A DNA stretch of 6,544 bases from CAZJPS01 sp964548055. Its GTDB lineage: Bacteria > Patescibacteriota > Gracilibacteria > Peribacterales > Peribacteraceae. Made by a program: the position numbers and the translations under genes. The stretch spans positions 1 through 6,544 of the forward strand of contig CAZJPS010000066.1 of assembly GCA_964548055.1 (NCBI GenBank). Reading direction: 5' to 3'. Below the pieces are notes generated by a model. It made no database searches. It saw nothing but the letters and a program-made list of their open reading frames with translations, and was not told the DNA's origin. Of the stretch, positions 1 to 5,548 are shown one piece after another (position 1 is the first letter of the stretch; each line of letters opens with the position of its first letter).

Positions 1-126
1 TATTCAGTAGCAGTAGGATTCAGATTGGCAGAAAGAGAGGCAGCTGGTAATGCTGAGAAAGAACACGAGCTAAAAAAAGGACTGATTGCTGAATTATATG
101 GAGAAGGTGGTGCAGGAATCATTTAA
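1..126 (+). CDS. C-terminal end of an unrecognised protein (partial)
   Basis: An open frame enters from the left edge and stops with TAA at 124-126, giving the last 41 residues of a protein. It begins YSVAVGFRLAEREAAG and ends ELYGEGGAGII. The stretch is helical and charged in the middle (EREAAGNAEKEHELKK) with a glycine-rich tail; no transmembrane segment or known motif is visible. The open frame, the plausible amino-acid composition and the following hairpin support a real gene end. I do not recognise the family, and no function should be assigned from this fragment. It converges on the DUF1801 gene, 53 bases away. Confidence 0.6.
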   Translation, partial: YSVAVGFRLAEREAAGNAEKEHELKKGLIAELYGEGGAGII

Positions 127-140
127 AAATTACGACAGGT

Positions 141-173
141 TGAGATGAAGTTTGTGCAAATACTTCCATCTCA
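141..173. terminator. Hairpin between convergent genes, possible bidirectional terminator
   Basis: TGAGATGAAGT (141-151) pairs with ACTT-c-CATCTCA (162-173), an 11-bp stem with a single bulged C at 166 and a 10-base loop. It sits in the 53-base gap between two converging genes, where a terminator is expected. There is no T-run directly after the stem on either strand; on the minus strand a short T-run comes only about ten bases later. The stem is AT-rich. The structure is clear, but its role as terminator is inference. Confidence 0.4.
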
Positions 174-179
174 TATGCT

Positions 180-605
180 CTACTTCCCCGCCCCCACTAA
201 CCCCGGATTTTTTTCCGCTGCCTTGAGGACTTTTTTTAAAGTATCAAAATTCAAATCACTCAACTTTTTAAAATTGATGCAGCTTTTGCCCACCTTCACT
301 TTACCTAAATCGTCCTTATATGTTTCTGCTATGTACTTGCCGTCCACCACTGCACACACATACACACTGATATGATTCTTTTGGCTTGCGAGTGCAATGG
401 TAGGCCACTGAATTATTTTTTTCTTATAATTTTTGTATGGGAAGGAACCGTACCCAAGCATGTTATACGCAAAATGAGGCTTCAGCGTGGGTGCTGTTTT
501 TTGTATATATTCATGTAAATATTCTACGATCTCTCGTCTTTCTGGAGGCAGAGACTCCATGTACTGCTTCACAGTTTTTGCCTTTGTTGGCTTGAACATG
601 TTCAT
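180..605 (-). CDS. DUF1801 domain protein (YdhG-like)
   Basis: A 141-residue soluble protein that reads as a single DUF1801 domain. Family-like features are the N-terminal TVKQYMESLPPERREIVEYL (residues 11-30), the AYNMLGYGSF strand (47-56), a central hydrophobic strand with ISVYVC (79-84), and the C-terminal GKSCINFKKLSDL (106-118) followed by an amphipathic helix. The family is mostly uncharacterised; the Bacillus subtilis member Fra is described as a frataxin-like iron chaperone, so iron handling is possible but not shown here. The ATG at 605 is chosen because the domain begins a few residues later and ATTCTATG precedes it. A GTG at 644 would add 13 residues (MYEECRYTALKNS) with no family resemblance, and an ATG at 599 is also possible. 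There is no clear Shine-Dalgarno. The gene lies 56 bases downstream of the YibE/F stop on the same strand and may be co-transcribed or have its own promoter. Confidence 0.85.
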   Translation of the reverse strand: MNMFKPTKAKTVKQYMESLPPERREIVEYLHEYIQKTAPTLKPHFAYNMLGYGSFPYKNYKKKIIQWPTIALASQKNHISVYVCAVVDGKYIAETYKDDLGKVKVGKSCINFKKLSDLNFDTLKKVLKAAEKNPGLVGAGK

Positions 606-620
606 AGAATTTTTGAGAGC

Positions 621-626
621 AGTATA
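621..626 (-). promoter_or_regulatory. Possible -10 box for the DUF1801 gene
   Basis: On the minus strand TATACT (five of six consensus bases) lies 15 bases before the ATG at 605, within AGATATACT. The corresponding -35 position shows nothing convincing. If used, it would give a leader of roughly eight bases. The same nonamer, AGATATACT, lies before the YibE/F ATG at 1804. Confidence 0.25.
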
Positions 627-661
627 TCTGCACTCTTCATACACTCATAACCTGAAAATAT

Positions 662-1804
662 TCAATGGACATGTGAAGCATGTCCCTCTGTTATTTTTTT
701 CACAGAACTCAGGGGCAAGCGATTCGCAAAAAGGCAGGCGATGTAGTTTGTAGCTGGAATTGCCGCAAGCAACCCAAGGCTCCCTACGAATGTTCGCACA
801 ATTTCAGAAGCAAAACTCTCACGGCTAATAAGTGTAAGCCATGATTCTTGTCCAGCATTGGTAGCAATCAGTAACAGCAATGAAAGTGAAGCTCCAGCAT
901 ACGCAAGAACAAGAGTATTCACTGCGCCCGCAATGTGATCACGCCCTATACGCATAGCTCCTTGGTACAACTGCCTCATGGTGAGTGATGGATTTGCAGA
1001 CTTAAGCTCAAATACGGAAGACGCCTGTGAAATAGTGACATCATCCAGCGTACCAAGCGTACCAATAATGATGCCCGCTAATAAAAGACCTCTCGTATCC
1101 AGGTTTGGAAATGTTTGCAAAAGGAATCCCACATTTTCATCTCCCAATCCAAAAATTCTTCCCCACTGGGTAAATAACATTGCAAGAACAGCCGTAACAG
1201 CAAGGCTGAACGCGGTACCCACAAGCGCACTCCACATTTTTGCATTCCATCCATGGGTCACCAAAAATGTAACAGTCATGATCACAAACGAACCTACAAC
1301 ACTCACTAGTAACGGAGAATGCCCTGCCATAATTTGCGGCAAAAGAACGGCAAACAAAAGAATGATGCTTAGTCCCATTCCAAACACCGAACGGAGCGTT
1401 GCCATACCACCAACTGCCAACGCAACAATCGTAAACAGAATAAGAAGCCAAATTAATATCGGCCTCCTAGAAAGATCTGCAATAATAAAACGATATTCAC
1501 CATTCATCATTTGCGCCTCCATAATAAGCACATCCCCTTTTGTTAAGCTCGTCATGTGTCCCAAAAAATCATTCGGTTCAATCACTGCATGAATTTCCTT
1601 GCCTGTAAATTGAGTGGTTGTACCAACCAAATCTACTTCCATACACGCGTGCTTATCTTCATCACAGGTAGAATTCTTTATGTCGGTAATACGGGCTTCA
1701 AAAGTAATCGTTGGATCAGATGATTCTATGTTTTGCGCAGATGCAAAAGGCACAATAAATAGAAATGCACCAGCCAGACTAAGAATGACAGAGGAAAATT
1801 TCAT
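662..1804 (-). CDS. YibE/F family multipass membrane protein
   Basis: A 380-residue exported-then-membrane protein of the YibE/F family, whose function is unknown. The N-terminus is a good signal peptide (MKFSSVILSLAGAFLFIVPFASA, predicted cleavage before QN, about residue 23). A roughly 90-residue extracytoplasmic domain follows, carrying two cysteines (CDEDKHAC) that could form a disulfide. About seven to eight hydrophobic helices follow from RPILIWLLIL onward. Family signatures are FLVTHGWNAKMWSALVGT, GTLGTLDDVTISQAS and MRIGRDHIAGAVNTLVLAYA. Length is near the usual size. The ATG at 1804 gives a standard signal peptide and is preceded by CTATG. An ATG at 1825 (387 residues) and a TTG at 1831 are also in frame, and none has a Shine-Dalgarno. 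The protein ends GHASHVH, three histidines in the last six residues. It is separated from the PepSY gene by a terminator. Confidence 0.92.
   Translation of the reverse strand: MKFSSVILSLAGAFLFIVPFASAQNIESSDPTITFEARITDIKNSTCDEDKHACMEVDLVGTTTQFTGKEIHAVIEPNDFLGHMTSLTKGDVLIMEAQMMNGEYRFIIADLSRRPILIWLLILFTIVALAVGGMATLRSVFGMGLSIILLFAVLLPQIMAGHSPLLVSVVGSFVIMTVTFLVTHGWNAKMWSALVGTAFSLAVTAVLAMLFTQWGRIFGLGDENVGFLLQTFPNLDTRGLLLAGIIIGTLGTLDDVTISQASSVFELKSANPSLTMRQLYQGAMRIGRDHIAGAVNTLVLAYAGASLSLLLLIATNAGQESWLTLISRESFASEIVRTFVGSLGLLAAIPATNYIACLFANRLPLSSVKKITEGHASHVH
667..685 (-). other. Perfect 7-bp stem-loop at the 3' end of the YibE/F gene
   Basis: GGACATG (667-673) and CATGTCC (679-685) are exact inverted repeats around a 5-base loop, inside the last codons of YibE/F and just before its TGA. 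On the transcript strand the stem is followed by ATTGAATATTTT, only weakly T-rich, so it is at best a partial terminator or an mRNA 3' processing/stability structure between this gene and DUF1801. It could also be a chance product of the His/Val codons. Confidence 0.3.
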
Positions 1805-1812
1805 AGACCACA

Positions 1813-1818
1813 AGTATA
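1813..1818 (-). promoter_or_regulatory. Possible -10 box just before the YibE/F start
   Basis: TATACT on the minus strand ends eight bases before the ATG at 1804. A start site at the usual distance would fall on or within two or three bases of the ATG, giving a leaderless mRNA. No good -35 is visible. If real, this excludes the alternative start at 1825, because the box would then be inside the gene. Confidence 0.25.
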
Positions 1819-1870
1819 TCTTCATCAGCAAACTTGTTAGAGGATGAATGATTCAAGTAAATGTACAAAC

Positions 1871-1898
1871 AAAAAGGGCCCGATCGTAAGCCCTTTTT
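1871..1898 (-). terminator. Rho-independent terminator of the PepSY gene
   Basis: AAAAAGGGC (1871-1879) and GCCCTTTTT (1890-1898) form a perfect 9-bp stem around a 10-base loop. Read on the minus strand, the GC core is followed by TTTTTGTTTGT, as expected for an intrinsic terminator, and it lies 42 bases beyond the PepSY stop codon. On the plus strand the stem is also followed by ATTTTT, so it could work both ways, but no plus-strand gene ends here. It isolates the PepSY gene from YibE/F. Confidence 0.8.
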
Positions 1899-1940
1899 AT
1901 TTTTCCCTATCTTTCTTACATGCCGATGACATGTGATGTG

Positions 1941-2366
1941 TTATCGACCCGTGTAACCAGTTTCGATATTCGTCACAGTAAAGTTACGATCAAACTTCAC
2001 GGTCACGTGGTTTCCGTCTGCTGTAGTCATGTGTGCTTCGTAGGCATCACCTTCGGCATCAGTTTCTACTCGGTCAATCGTTCCTCCGGGAACCGCTGCT
2101 AGTGCAGCTGCACTAGCTTTTGCTGCATTATCCCCCGTGAGTATCTCTTCATGAACTCCATTCGAACCAGTATGACCGCCTTTGCGTGCATCAAATTTTT
2201 TATCCGGTGCATCTTGTGAATCGGTCTGGCCTCCTTCGTGGCTCATGGCAGTGGTACTAGCAGTACCGGGAGATTGTTGCGCAAATGTCATTTGGGCAAG
2301 GAGCGGGACCGCAATGACAAGTGTGGACATGCCGGCTATGGCGCCGATTGCAAATGTGTTCTTCAT
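1941..2366 (-). CDS. Secreted PepSY-domain protein
   Basis: A 141-residue exported protein. Residues 1-29 are a signal peptide (MKNTFAIGAI start, hydrophobic core to about 24, cleavage after QMTFA). Next is a low-complexity polar linker rich in Gly, Ser, Thr, Asp and His (30-72), then a single PepSY-type domain (about 73-138). Its features are an EEILTGDNAAKASAAALAAV helix, a GGTIDRVETDAEGDAYEAHM strand pair and a final strand ending FTVTNIETG. PepSY domains are small extracytoplasmic modules, in some proteins linked to protease inhibition; the role of lone secreted copies is mostly unknown. The ATG at 2366 is chosen because it begins the signal peptide. Frames extending up to a start at 2510 run through the promoter region and are not credible. 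No Shine-Dalgarno is seen; CACCACAATTCT precedes the ATG. Monocistronic, with its own terminator, divergent from DUF2127. Confidence 0.85.
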   Translation of the reverse strand: MKNTFAIGAIAGMSTLVIAVPLLAQMTFAQQSPGTASTTAMSHEGGQTDSQDAPDKKFDARKGGHTGSNGVHEEILTGDNAAKASAAALAAVPGGTIDRVETDAEGDAYEAHMTTADGNHVTVKFDRNFTVTNIETGYTGR

Positions 2367-2405
2367 AGAATTGTGGTGGTGAAAAAATAAAGTTATGAAT
2401 GATCC

Positions 2406-2413
2406 GTCGCGAC
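2406..2413. promoter_or_regulatory. GTCGCGAC palindrome at the predicted PepSY transcription start
   Basis: An exact 8-bp palindrome lying directly downstream of the candidate -10 box at 2421-2426, at about +1 to +9 of the PepSY transcript. Its GC-rich sequence stands out in an AT-rich intergenic region. It could be an operator half-element or a restriction-type site; function is inference. Confidence 0.25.
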
Positions 2414-2420
2414 AATGCAC

Positions 2421-2426
2421 ACTATA
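2421..2426 (-). promoter_or_regulatory. Possible -10 box for the PepSY gene
   Basis: TATAGT (five of six consensus bases) on the minus strand, giving a leader of about 48 bases before the ATG at 2366. The -35 region is poor, so an activator or an alternative sigma factor would be needed if this is the promoter. Confidence 0.3.
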
Positions 2427-2486
2427 AAGATGGGACATTAAGAAATAGATAAAGCTCCACATTCTTGCAGCCTTCCGTGCCACCAA

Positions 2487-2492
2487 TATATT
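2487..2492 (+). promoter_or_regulatory. Possible -10 box for the DUF2127 gene
   Basis: TATATT (five of six) on the plus strand, with a weak TTGCAG at 2465-2470 and 16-base spacing. It would start transcription near 2499, about 34 bases before the ATG at 2533. The box lies in the palindrome CAATATATTG (2484-2493), within the 166-base divergent region shared with the PepSY gene. Confidence 0.3.
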
Positions 2493-2532
2493 GTCATTGT
2501 GGAGGCTCACACAAAAAAGCTACGCTCTTACA

Positions 2533-3033
2533 ATGAGCGTGCATGTATCCAGTAAACGCCTCACACAACTCTTTGATATCGGTATCGCATTAAAGGGATT
2601 TGATGGTGTGTTAGAAATCATAGCAGGAATAGCATTGTTGCCCCTGAATCATACCCAGATGAGTTGGCTCATTTATTTGGCTACACGGCATGAATTGCTG
2701 GAAGATCCACATGATTTTATTGCCTTATTTTTTTTACATACAATCACCCACATCTCGCCTCACGGCCAGTTAGCGAGTGTGGTTTTTCTTCTTAGTCATG
2801 GCTTCATGAAAGTATTTTTGTCGTGGCAACTTTTTAGAGGAAGGATATGGGCGTATCCGCTCACCATTGCAGTACTTCTGTTTTTTATAGTACTTCAAAT
2901 ATTTGAGATATTCTCAGGACATTCACTCATACTTATAGCGCTCACTATCCTGGATGCACTTATCATTGTACTCACATGGCATGAGTACCAGAGAAAAAAA
3001 CTGTTGAAAAATGAAGAGGAAAACCAAATGTGA
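2533..3033 (+). CDS. DUF2127 family membrane protein
   Basis: A 166-residue predicted inner-membrane protein of unknown function. It begins with the family-typical LFDIGIALKGFDGVLEIIAG (residues 13-32, first helix). The second conserved block is LLSHGFMKVFLSWQL (87-101), followed by RIWAYPLTIAVLLFFIVLQIFE (104-125); a final helix spans about 131-149. The cytoplasmic tail is charged (EYQRKKLLKNEEENQM). The ATG at 2533 puts the first helix at the usual distance from the N-terminus; a TTG at 2491 would add 14 residues but overlaps the likely -10 box. No Shine-Dalgarno is visible. It is the first gene of the plus-strand block, and its stop codon lies 68 bases before the chosen start of the next gene, although a GTG overlapping the stop could also begin that gene. 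Confidence 0.85.
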   Translation: MSVHVSSKRLTQLFDIGIALKGFDGVLEIIAGIALLPLNHTQMSWLIYLATRHELLEDPHDFIALFFLHTITHISPHGQLASVVFLLSHGFMKVFLSWQLFRGRIWAYPLTIAVLLFFIVLQIFEIFSGHSLILIALTILDALIIVLTWHEYQRKKLLKNEEENQM

Positions 3034-3065
3034 TCCTGAAGCATGCTGTAAAAAACTTGTACGAA

Positions 3066-3074
3066 TGGTATGAT
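3066..3074 (+). promoter_or_regulatory. Possible extended -10 promoter for the four-helix membrane protein gene
   Basis: TGGTATGAT combines a TG extension with a -10 box matching five of six consensus bases, and lies 27 bases before the ATG at 3102. No good -35 is seen, which an extended -10 can tolerate. It supports 3102 over the upstream GTG at 3030 as the start. Confidence 0.25.
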
Positions 3075-3101
3075 CGCCACTCTTGTTTCTTCAACATATC
3101 T

Positions 3102-3485
3102 ATGCCGTCCTTTTTTAAAAGTACTGGATCAATCGTTGTAGGATTTCTTATCGTGGTGGTGTTATCGGTAGGGACTGACGCAGTTGTAGAAAAACTAGGA
3201 ATTCTGCCGCCAGCATCGCAGCCAGAAGCGTACACAACATGGATGCTCGCCTTTGCGTTATTCTATCGCACAGTCTATACGGTGCTTGCGGGCTACATCA
3301 CTGCACATCTTGCTCCATCTAAGCCCTTTCGCCATGCCACCATCCTGGGAATTATTGGAACAATTGCGGGAACAGCGGGTGCTATTGCCGGGTGGGATTT
3401 ATCGGCCCATTGGTATCCCATAGCTTTGGCAGTATTCGCACTTCCTTCTACCTATTTAGGTGGAAAGATCCACGAAATGCGATAA
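3102..3485 (+). CDS. Small four-helix membrane protein, conserved, function unknown
   Basis: A 127-residue predicted membrane protein with four hydrophobic segments, at about residues 8-28, 47-70, 80-98 and 105-121. The pattern VVGFLIVVVLSVGTDAVVEKLGILPP, then FYRTVYTVLAGYITAHLAPSKPFRHA, then GWDLSAHWYPIALAVFALP and a final LGGKIH, matches from memory a widespread but unnamed bacterial membrane protein family. I know of no assigned function. The conserved charged or polar residues (D26, R56, R77, H78, W98, H103) are spread through or beside the helices. Start choice: ATG 3102, preceded by CTATG, places the first helix at the N-terminus as in relatives. A GTG at 3030 overlaps the DUF2127 stop and has GAGGA 10 bases upstream, and would add 24 residues that look unlike the family. 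Confidence 0.8.
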   Translation: MPSFFKSTGSIVVGFLIVVVLSVGTDAVVEKLGILPPASQPEAYTTWMLAFALFYRTVYTVLAGYITAHLAPSKPFRHATILGIIGTIAGTAGAIAGWDLSAHWYPIALAVFALPSTYLGGKIHEMR

Positions 3486-3491
3486 CTCACG

Positions 3492-3497
3492 TATAAT
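3492..3497 (+). promoter_or_regulatory. TATAAT -10 box upstream of the nitroreductase gene
   Basis: A perfect TATAAT seven bases after the preceding stop codon. Predicted transcription start is near 3504, about 34 bases before the ATG at 3538. The -35 position (about 3469-3474, TCCACG) is poor. It suggests that the nitroreductase, PNPOx and dehydrogenase genes have a promoter separate from the membrane-protein genes. Confidence 0.45.
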
Positions 3498-3500
3498 AAA

Positions 3501-3519
3501 TTGCTCTCTAAAAGAGCAA
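3501..3519 (+). promoter_or_regulatory. Perfect hairpin or operator in the nitroreductase leader
   Basis: TTGCTCT (3501-3507) and AGAGCAA (3513-3519) are exact inverted repeats around the loop CTAAA. The element covers the predicted transcription start and ends directly at the Shine-Dalgarno GGAG (3521-3524). No T-run follows, so it is not an intrinsic terminator. It may be a repressor operator at the start site, or, if transcription begins slightly upstream, a 5' mRNA stem-loop next to the ribosome site. Confidence 0.45.
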
Positions 3520-3537
3520 AGGAGTATTCTACTGCGT

Positions 3538-4077
3538 ATGGATTACGATGATTTTAAAAAACTATGCAAAAACAGGCGCAGCATTCGTTATTTTGATGAG
3601 AAGCCCGTTTCAGAAGAAGACGTACTACAGTTACTAGAACTTGCTCGGCTTTCACCGAGCGTGGAAAACCTTCAGCCATGGCACTTTCACGTTATTTTTG
3701 ATAAAAAAATGAGAAGTAAACTGATGGATGCCAGTTGCTATGGAAACTTTGTGGAGGGAGCGGGTGTATTTATTGTGGTCACCGCTAATCGTTCATTGGA
3801 AAATATAGCAAAGGAGCCTGTTTGGAATCCGAAGGAGTTGGAATACTCTTGCGTAAGCGCAATAGAAAATATCTTGCTTGGCGCTACAGCACTCAATCTT
3901 GGAAGTAGTTGGGTTTCACTTCATCATGGATCCGCACACGAAATACTGCATCTGCCCCGTCATGAAGTGGTAATAGGAGGGGTTATGCTCGGGCATTACC
4001 GCAAAGGTGAAGATCAAGCTTCAAACGGTCGCCAACGAAAGCCGCTCGATGATATATATACCTTTCATCGCTCATGA
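3538..4077 (+). CDS. Nitroreductase family flavoprotein
   Basis: A 179-residue cytoplasmic enzyme of the FMN-dependent nitroreductase superfamily, expected to be a homodimer using NAD(P)H to reduce nitro, quinone or related electron-poor substrates; the substrate here is unknown. FMN-contact motifs are visible: the N-terminal RRSIRYF (13-19, phosphate-binding arginines), LSPSVENLQPWHF (38-50), GATALNLGSSW (115-125) and the C-terminal GGVMLGHYRKGED (147-159). This is the short form typical of many anaerobe enzymes, without a large insertion. The ATG at 3538 starts just before the first conserved helix. AAAGGAG (3518-3524) lies 13 bases upstream, rather far, but it is the clearest Shine-Dalgarno in the window. 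Its TGA overlaps the start of the PNPOx gene (ATGA), indicating translational coupling of two flavoproteins. Confidence 0.93.
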   Translation: MDYDDFKKLCKNRRSIRYFDEKPVSEEDVLQLLELARLSPSVENLQPWHFHVIFDKKMRSKLMDASCYGNFVEGAGVFIVVTANRSLENIAKEPVWNPKELEYSCVSAIENILLGATALNLGSSWVSLHHGSAHEILHLPRHEVVIGGVMLGHYRKGEDQASNGRQRKPLDDIYTFHRS

Positions 4078-4541
4078 ATCTGCATTTATCAGAAACGGAT
4101 ATGGTCGAGTTGCTGCAAAAGCAACTCTACGGCCACCTTGGATGTACTCTTCCGAATGGGGAGGTGTATGTGGTGCCTATTACCTTCGCCTATCAGGACG
4201 ATGCTGTCTACAGCTTCTCCTTTAAAGGACAAAAAATTGAAGCCATGCGCAAAAATCCTTCTGTGTGCTTTCAAGTTGAAGATTTTTTAACTGAAGGCAT
4301 ATGGAAAAGCGTGGTTGCATGGGGAACATACGAAGAATTATCTTCACAAAAAGAAATTGATGCAGCAAAAATACTCTTTAAAAAATTAGAAAAAGAACAT
4401 GGCACAGCTATGTCACCACTTTATACACTGCGAACAGAGGATCTCTTTAAAGCTGCTTCACGTATTATGCAAGACCCTGAAGCAATCTTTTACTGCATCC
4501 GCATTCAAAAGAAAACTGGAAAGTACATTCAAAATAATTAG
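4074..4541 (+). CDS. PNPOx-fold flavin-binding protein (NimA-like)
   Basis: A 155-residue cytoplasmic protein of the pyridoxamine 5'-phosphate oxidase-like split-barrel family. Seen in order: an N-terminal helix (MVELLQKQLYGHLGC, 10-24), the strand pair VYVVPITFAYQDDAVYSFSF (31-50) with the typical VP-x-x-F-x-Y pattern, the KGQKIEAMRKNPSVCFQVED block (51-70), then SVVAWGTYEEL (79-89) and a C-terminal strand FYCIRIQKKTGKY (139-151). This arrangement resembles NimA-type and general flavin-nucleotide-binding proteins rather than true PdxH, whose phosphate-binding C-terminus is missing. FMN or F420 binding and a redox or detoxifying role are inferences from the family. The start ATG overlaps the nitroreductase stop codon by four bases (ATGA). 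No separate Shine-Dalgarno is seen, consistent with coupling. Confidence 0.9.
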   Translation: MNLHLSETDMVELLQKQLYGHLGCTLPNGEVYVVPITFAYQDDAVYSFSFKGQKIEAMRKNPSVCFQVEDFLTEGIWKSVVAWGTYEELSSQKEIDAAKILFKKLEKEHGTAMSPLYTLRTEDLFKAASRIMQDPEAIFYCIRIQKKTGKYIQNN

Positions 4542-4555
4542 TACTGCCTCATCCC

Positions 4556-5548
4556 ATGGTCCCCACTCCACAGATTATTTTCCTGGATACCGAAGAAGCA
4601 GATAGAGCTCTCGTCGCCAAACACTTTCCTCAAGCAACATCTGTTGCTGGAAATCTGGAAGGGCAAAAATTAATTGCAACGTGTGAAGATGCTGAAATTA
4701 TTTCCACTTTCATTACTGCATCTTTTCCCAGAAGTGTCATTGAAAAGCTTCCAAAATTACGCCTGCTTTGCACACGTTCCGTGGGTTATGACCACATCGA
4801 TATAGATGCATGTAAAGAAAAAAACATCACTGTCTGCAATGTACCAGATTATGGATCACACGTGATTGCTGAGCATGTATTTGCGCTGCTGCTTGCCACG
4901 CTTCGCCATATTGCAGAAGCAGATACAAAAGTGGAAAGTGGCACATTTGATTATCATGGGCTCCGAGGAATGGCACTCAAAGGAAAAACCCTAGGGATTC
5001 TTGGCACGGGAAAAATAGGAAGAAAGGTTGCAAGAATTGCGCATGGATTTGAAATGAAAATTATCGCATGTGATCAATGCAGAACTGTAGATCTTGAAAA
5101 AGATTTCGGCGTTGAATACGTTCAGTTTGAAGAACTGCTACGCAAAAGTGACATTCTTACTCTTCATGTACCCGCAACAAAAGAAACCGAACATCTTTTT
5201 AATAGTGAAGCTTTTGCAAAAATGAAAAACGGAGTTGTGCTAGTAAACACAGCACGAGGGTCGCTTATAGATTCCAAAGCGCTCTTGGCATCATTAAAAA
5301 ATGGAAAAATTGCATATGCACTTTTAGATGTACTTGAACATGAGCAAAATTTTATAGAAAACGAGGAGCTCATTTCACATCCCAATGTGGTAACCACCCC
5401 ACATATTGCTTTCTATGCAGATGATTCCATGCGTGCAATGTATGAAGATTCCATTGCGAGTATAGAACAATGGATAGCAGGAAAAGAGCCTGAACATACA
5501 ATTAGACAACCTAACATTATCTGTGATTTGGTTCCGATCAAAAAATAA
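4556..5548 (+). CDS. D-isomer-specific 2-hydroxyacid dehydrogenase, D-lactate dehydrogenase-like
   Basis: A 330-residue cytoplasmic NAD-dependent enzyme interconverting a 2-oxoacid and a D-2-hydroxyacid. The substrate-binding lobe (1-100) contains LLCTRSVGYDHIDIDACKE, typical of the D-lactate dehydrogenase branch. The Rossmann motif is GTGKIG with glycines 150, 152 and 155, and an acidic residue at 173 (ACDQC) favours NAD over NADP. The expected catalytic set is complete: Arg234 in NTARGSL, Glu263 in DVLEHE (29 residues after the Arg, as in the family) and His283 in TPHIAF. Length is normal. D-lactate formation from pyruvate to regenerate NAD in fermentation is the likeliest role, but other 2-oxoacids are possible. 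The ATG at 4556 is the only sensible start; there is no Shine-Dalgarno. It lies 14 bases after the PNPOx stop, so probably in the same transcript. Its TAA directly abuts the convergent VIT gene. Confidence 0.94.
   Translation: MVPTPQIIFLDTEEADRALVAKHFPQATSVAGNLEGQKLIATCEDAEIISTFITASFPRSVIEKLPKLRLLCTRSVGYDHIDIDACKEKNITVCNVPDYGSHVIAEHVFALLLATLRHIAEADTKVESGTFDYHGLRGMALKGKTLGILGTGKIGRKVARIAHGFEMKIIACDQCRTVDLEKDFGVEYVQFEELLRKSDILTLHVPATKETEHLFNSEAFAKMKNGVVLVNTARGSLIDSKALLASLKNGKIAYALLDVLEHEQNFIENEELISHPNVVTTPHIAFYADDSMRAMYEDSIASIEQWIAGKEPEHTIRQPNIICDLVPIKK

Noticed and set aside
487..753. Plus-strand open frame crossing the end of YibE/F and the start of DUF1801
   Set aside because: It overlaps two better-supported minus-strand genes and has no family resemblance.
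978..1592. A 204-codon plus-strand open frame opposite the YibE/F gene
   Set aside because: It is antisense to a clear family member, its composition is not protein-like, and it has no ribosome site or recognisable motif.
2367..2510. N-terminal extension of the PepSY gene to an upstream start at 2510
   Set aside because: It would bury the signal peptide 48 residues inside the protein and run through the promoter region of the gene.
3501..3519. The hairpin before the nitroreductase as a terminator of the upstream gene
   Set aside because: It is followed by AGGAGTATTCT instead of a T-run, and it lies downstream of a perfect -10 box.
3460..3537. N-terminal extension of the nitroreductase to a start at 3460
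   Set aside because: It overlaps the preceding gene and reads through the TATAAT box, the hairpin and the Shine-Dalgarno; the family N-terminus fits 3538.
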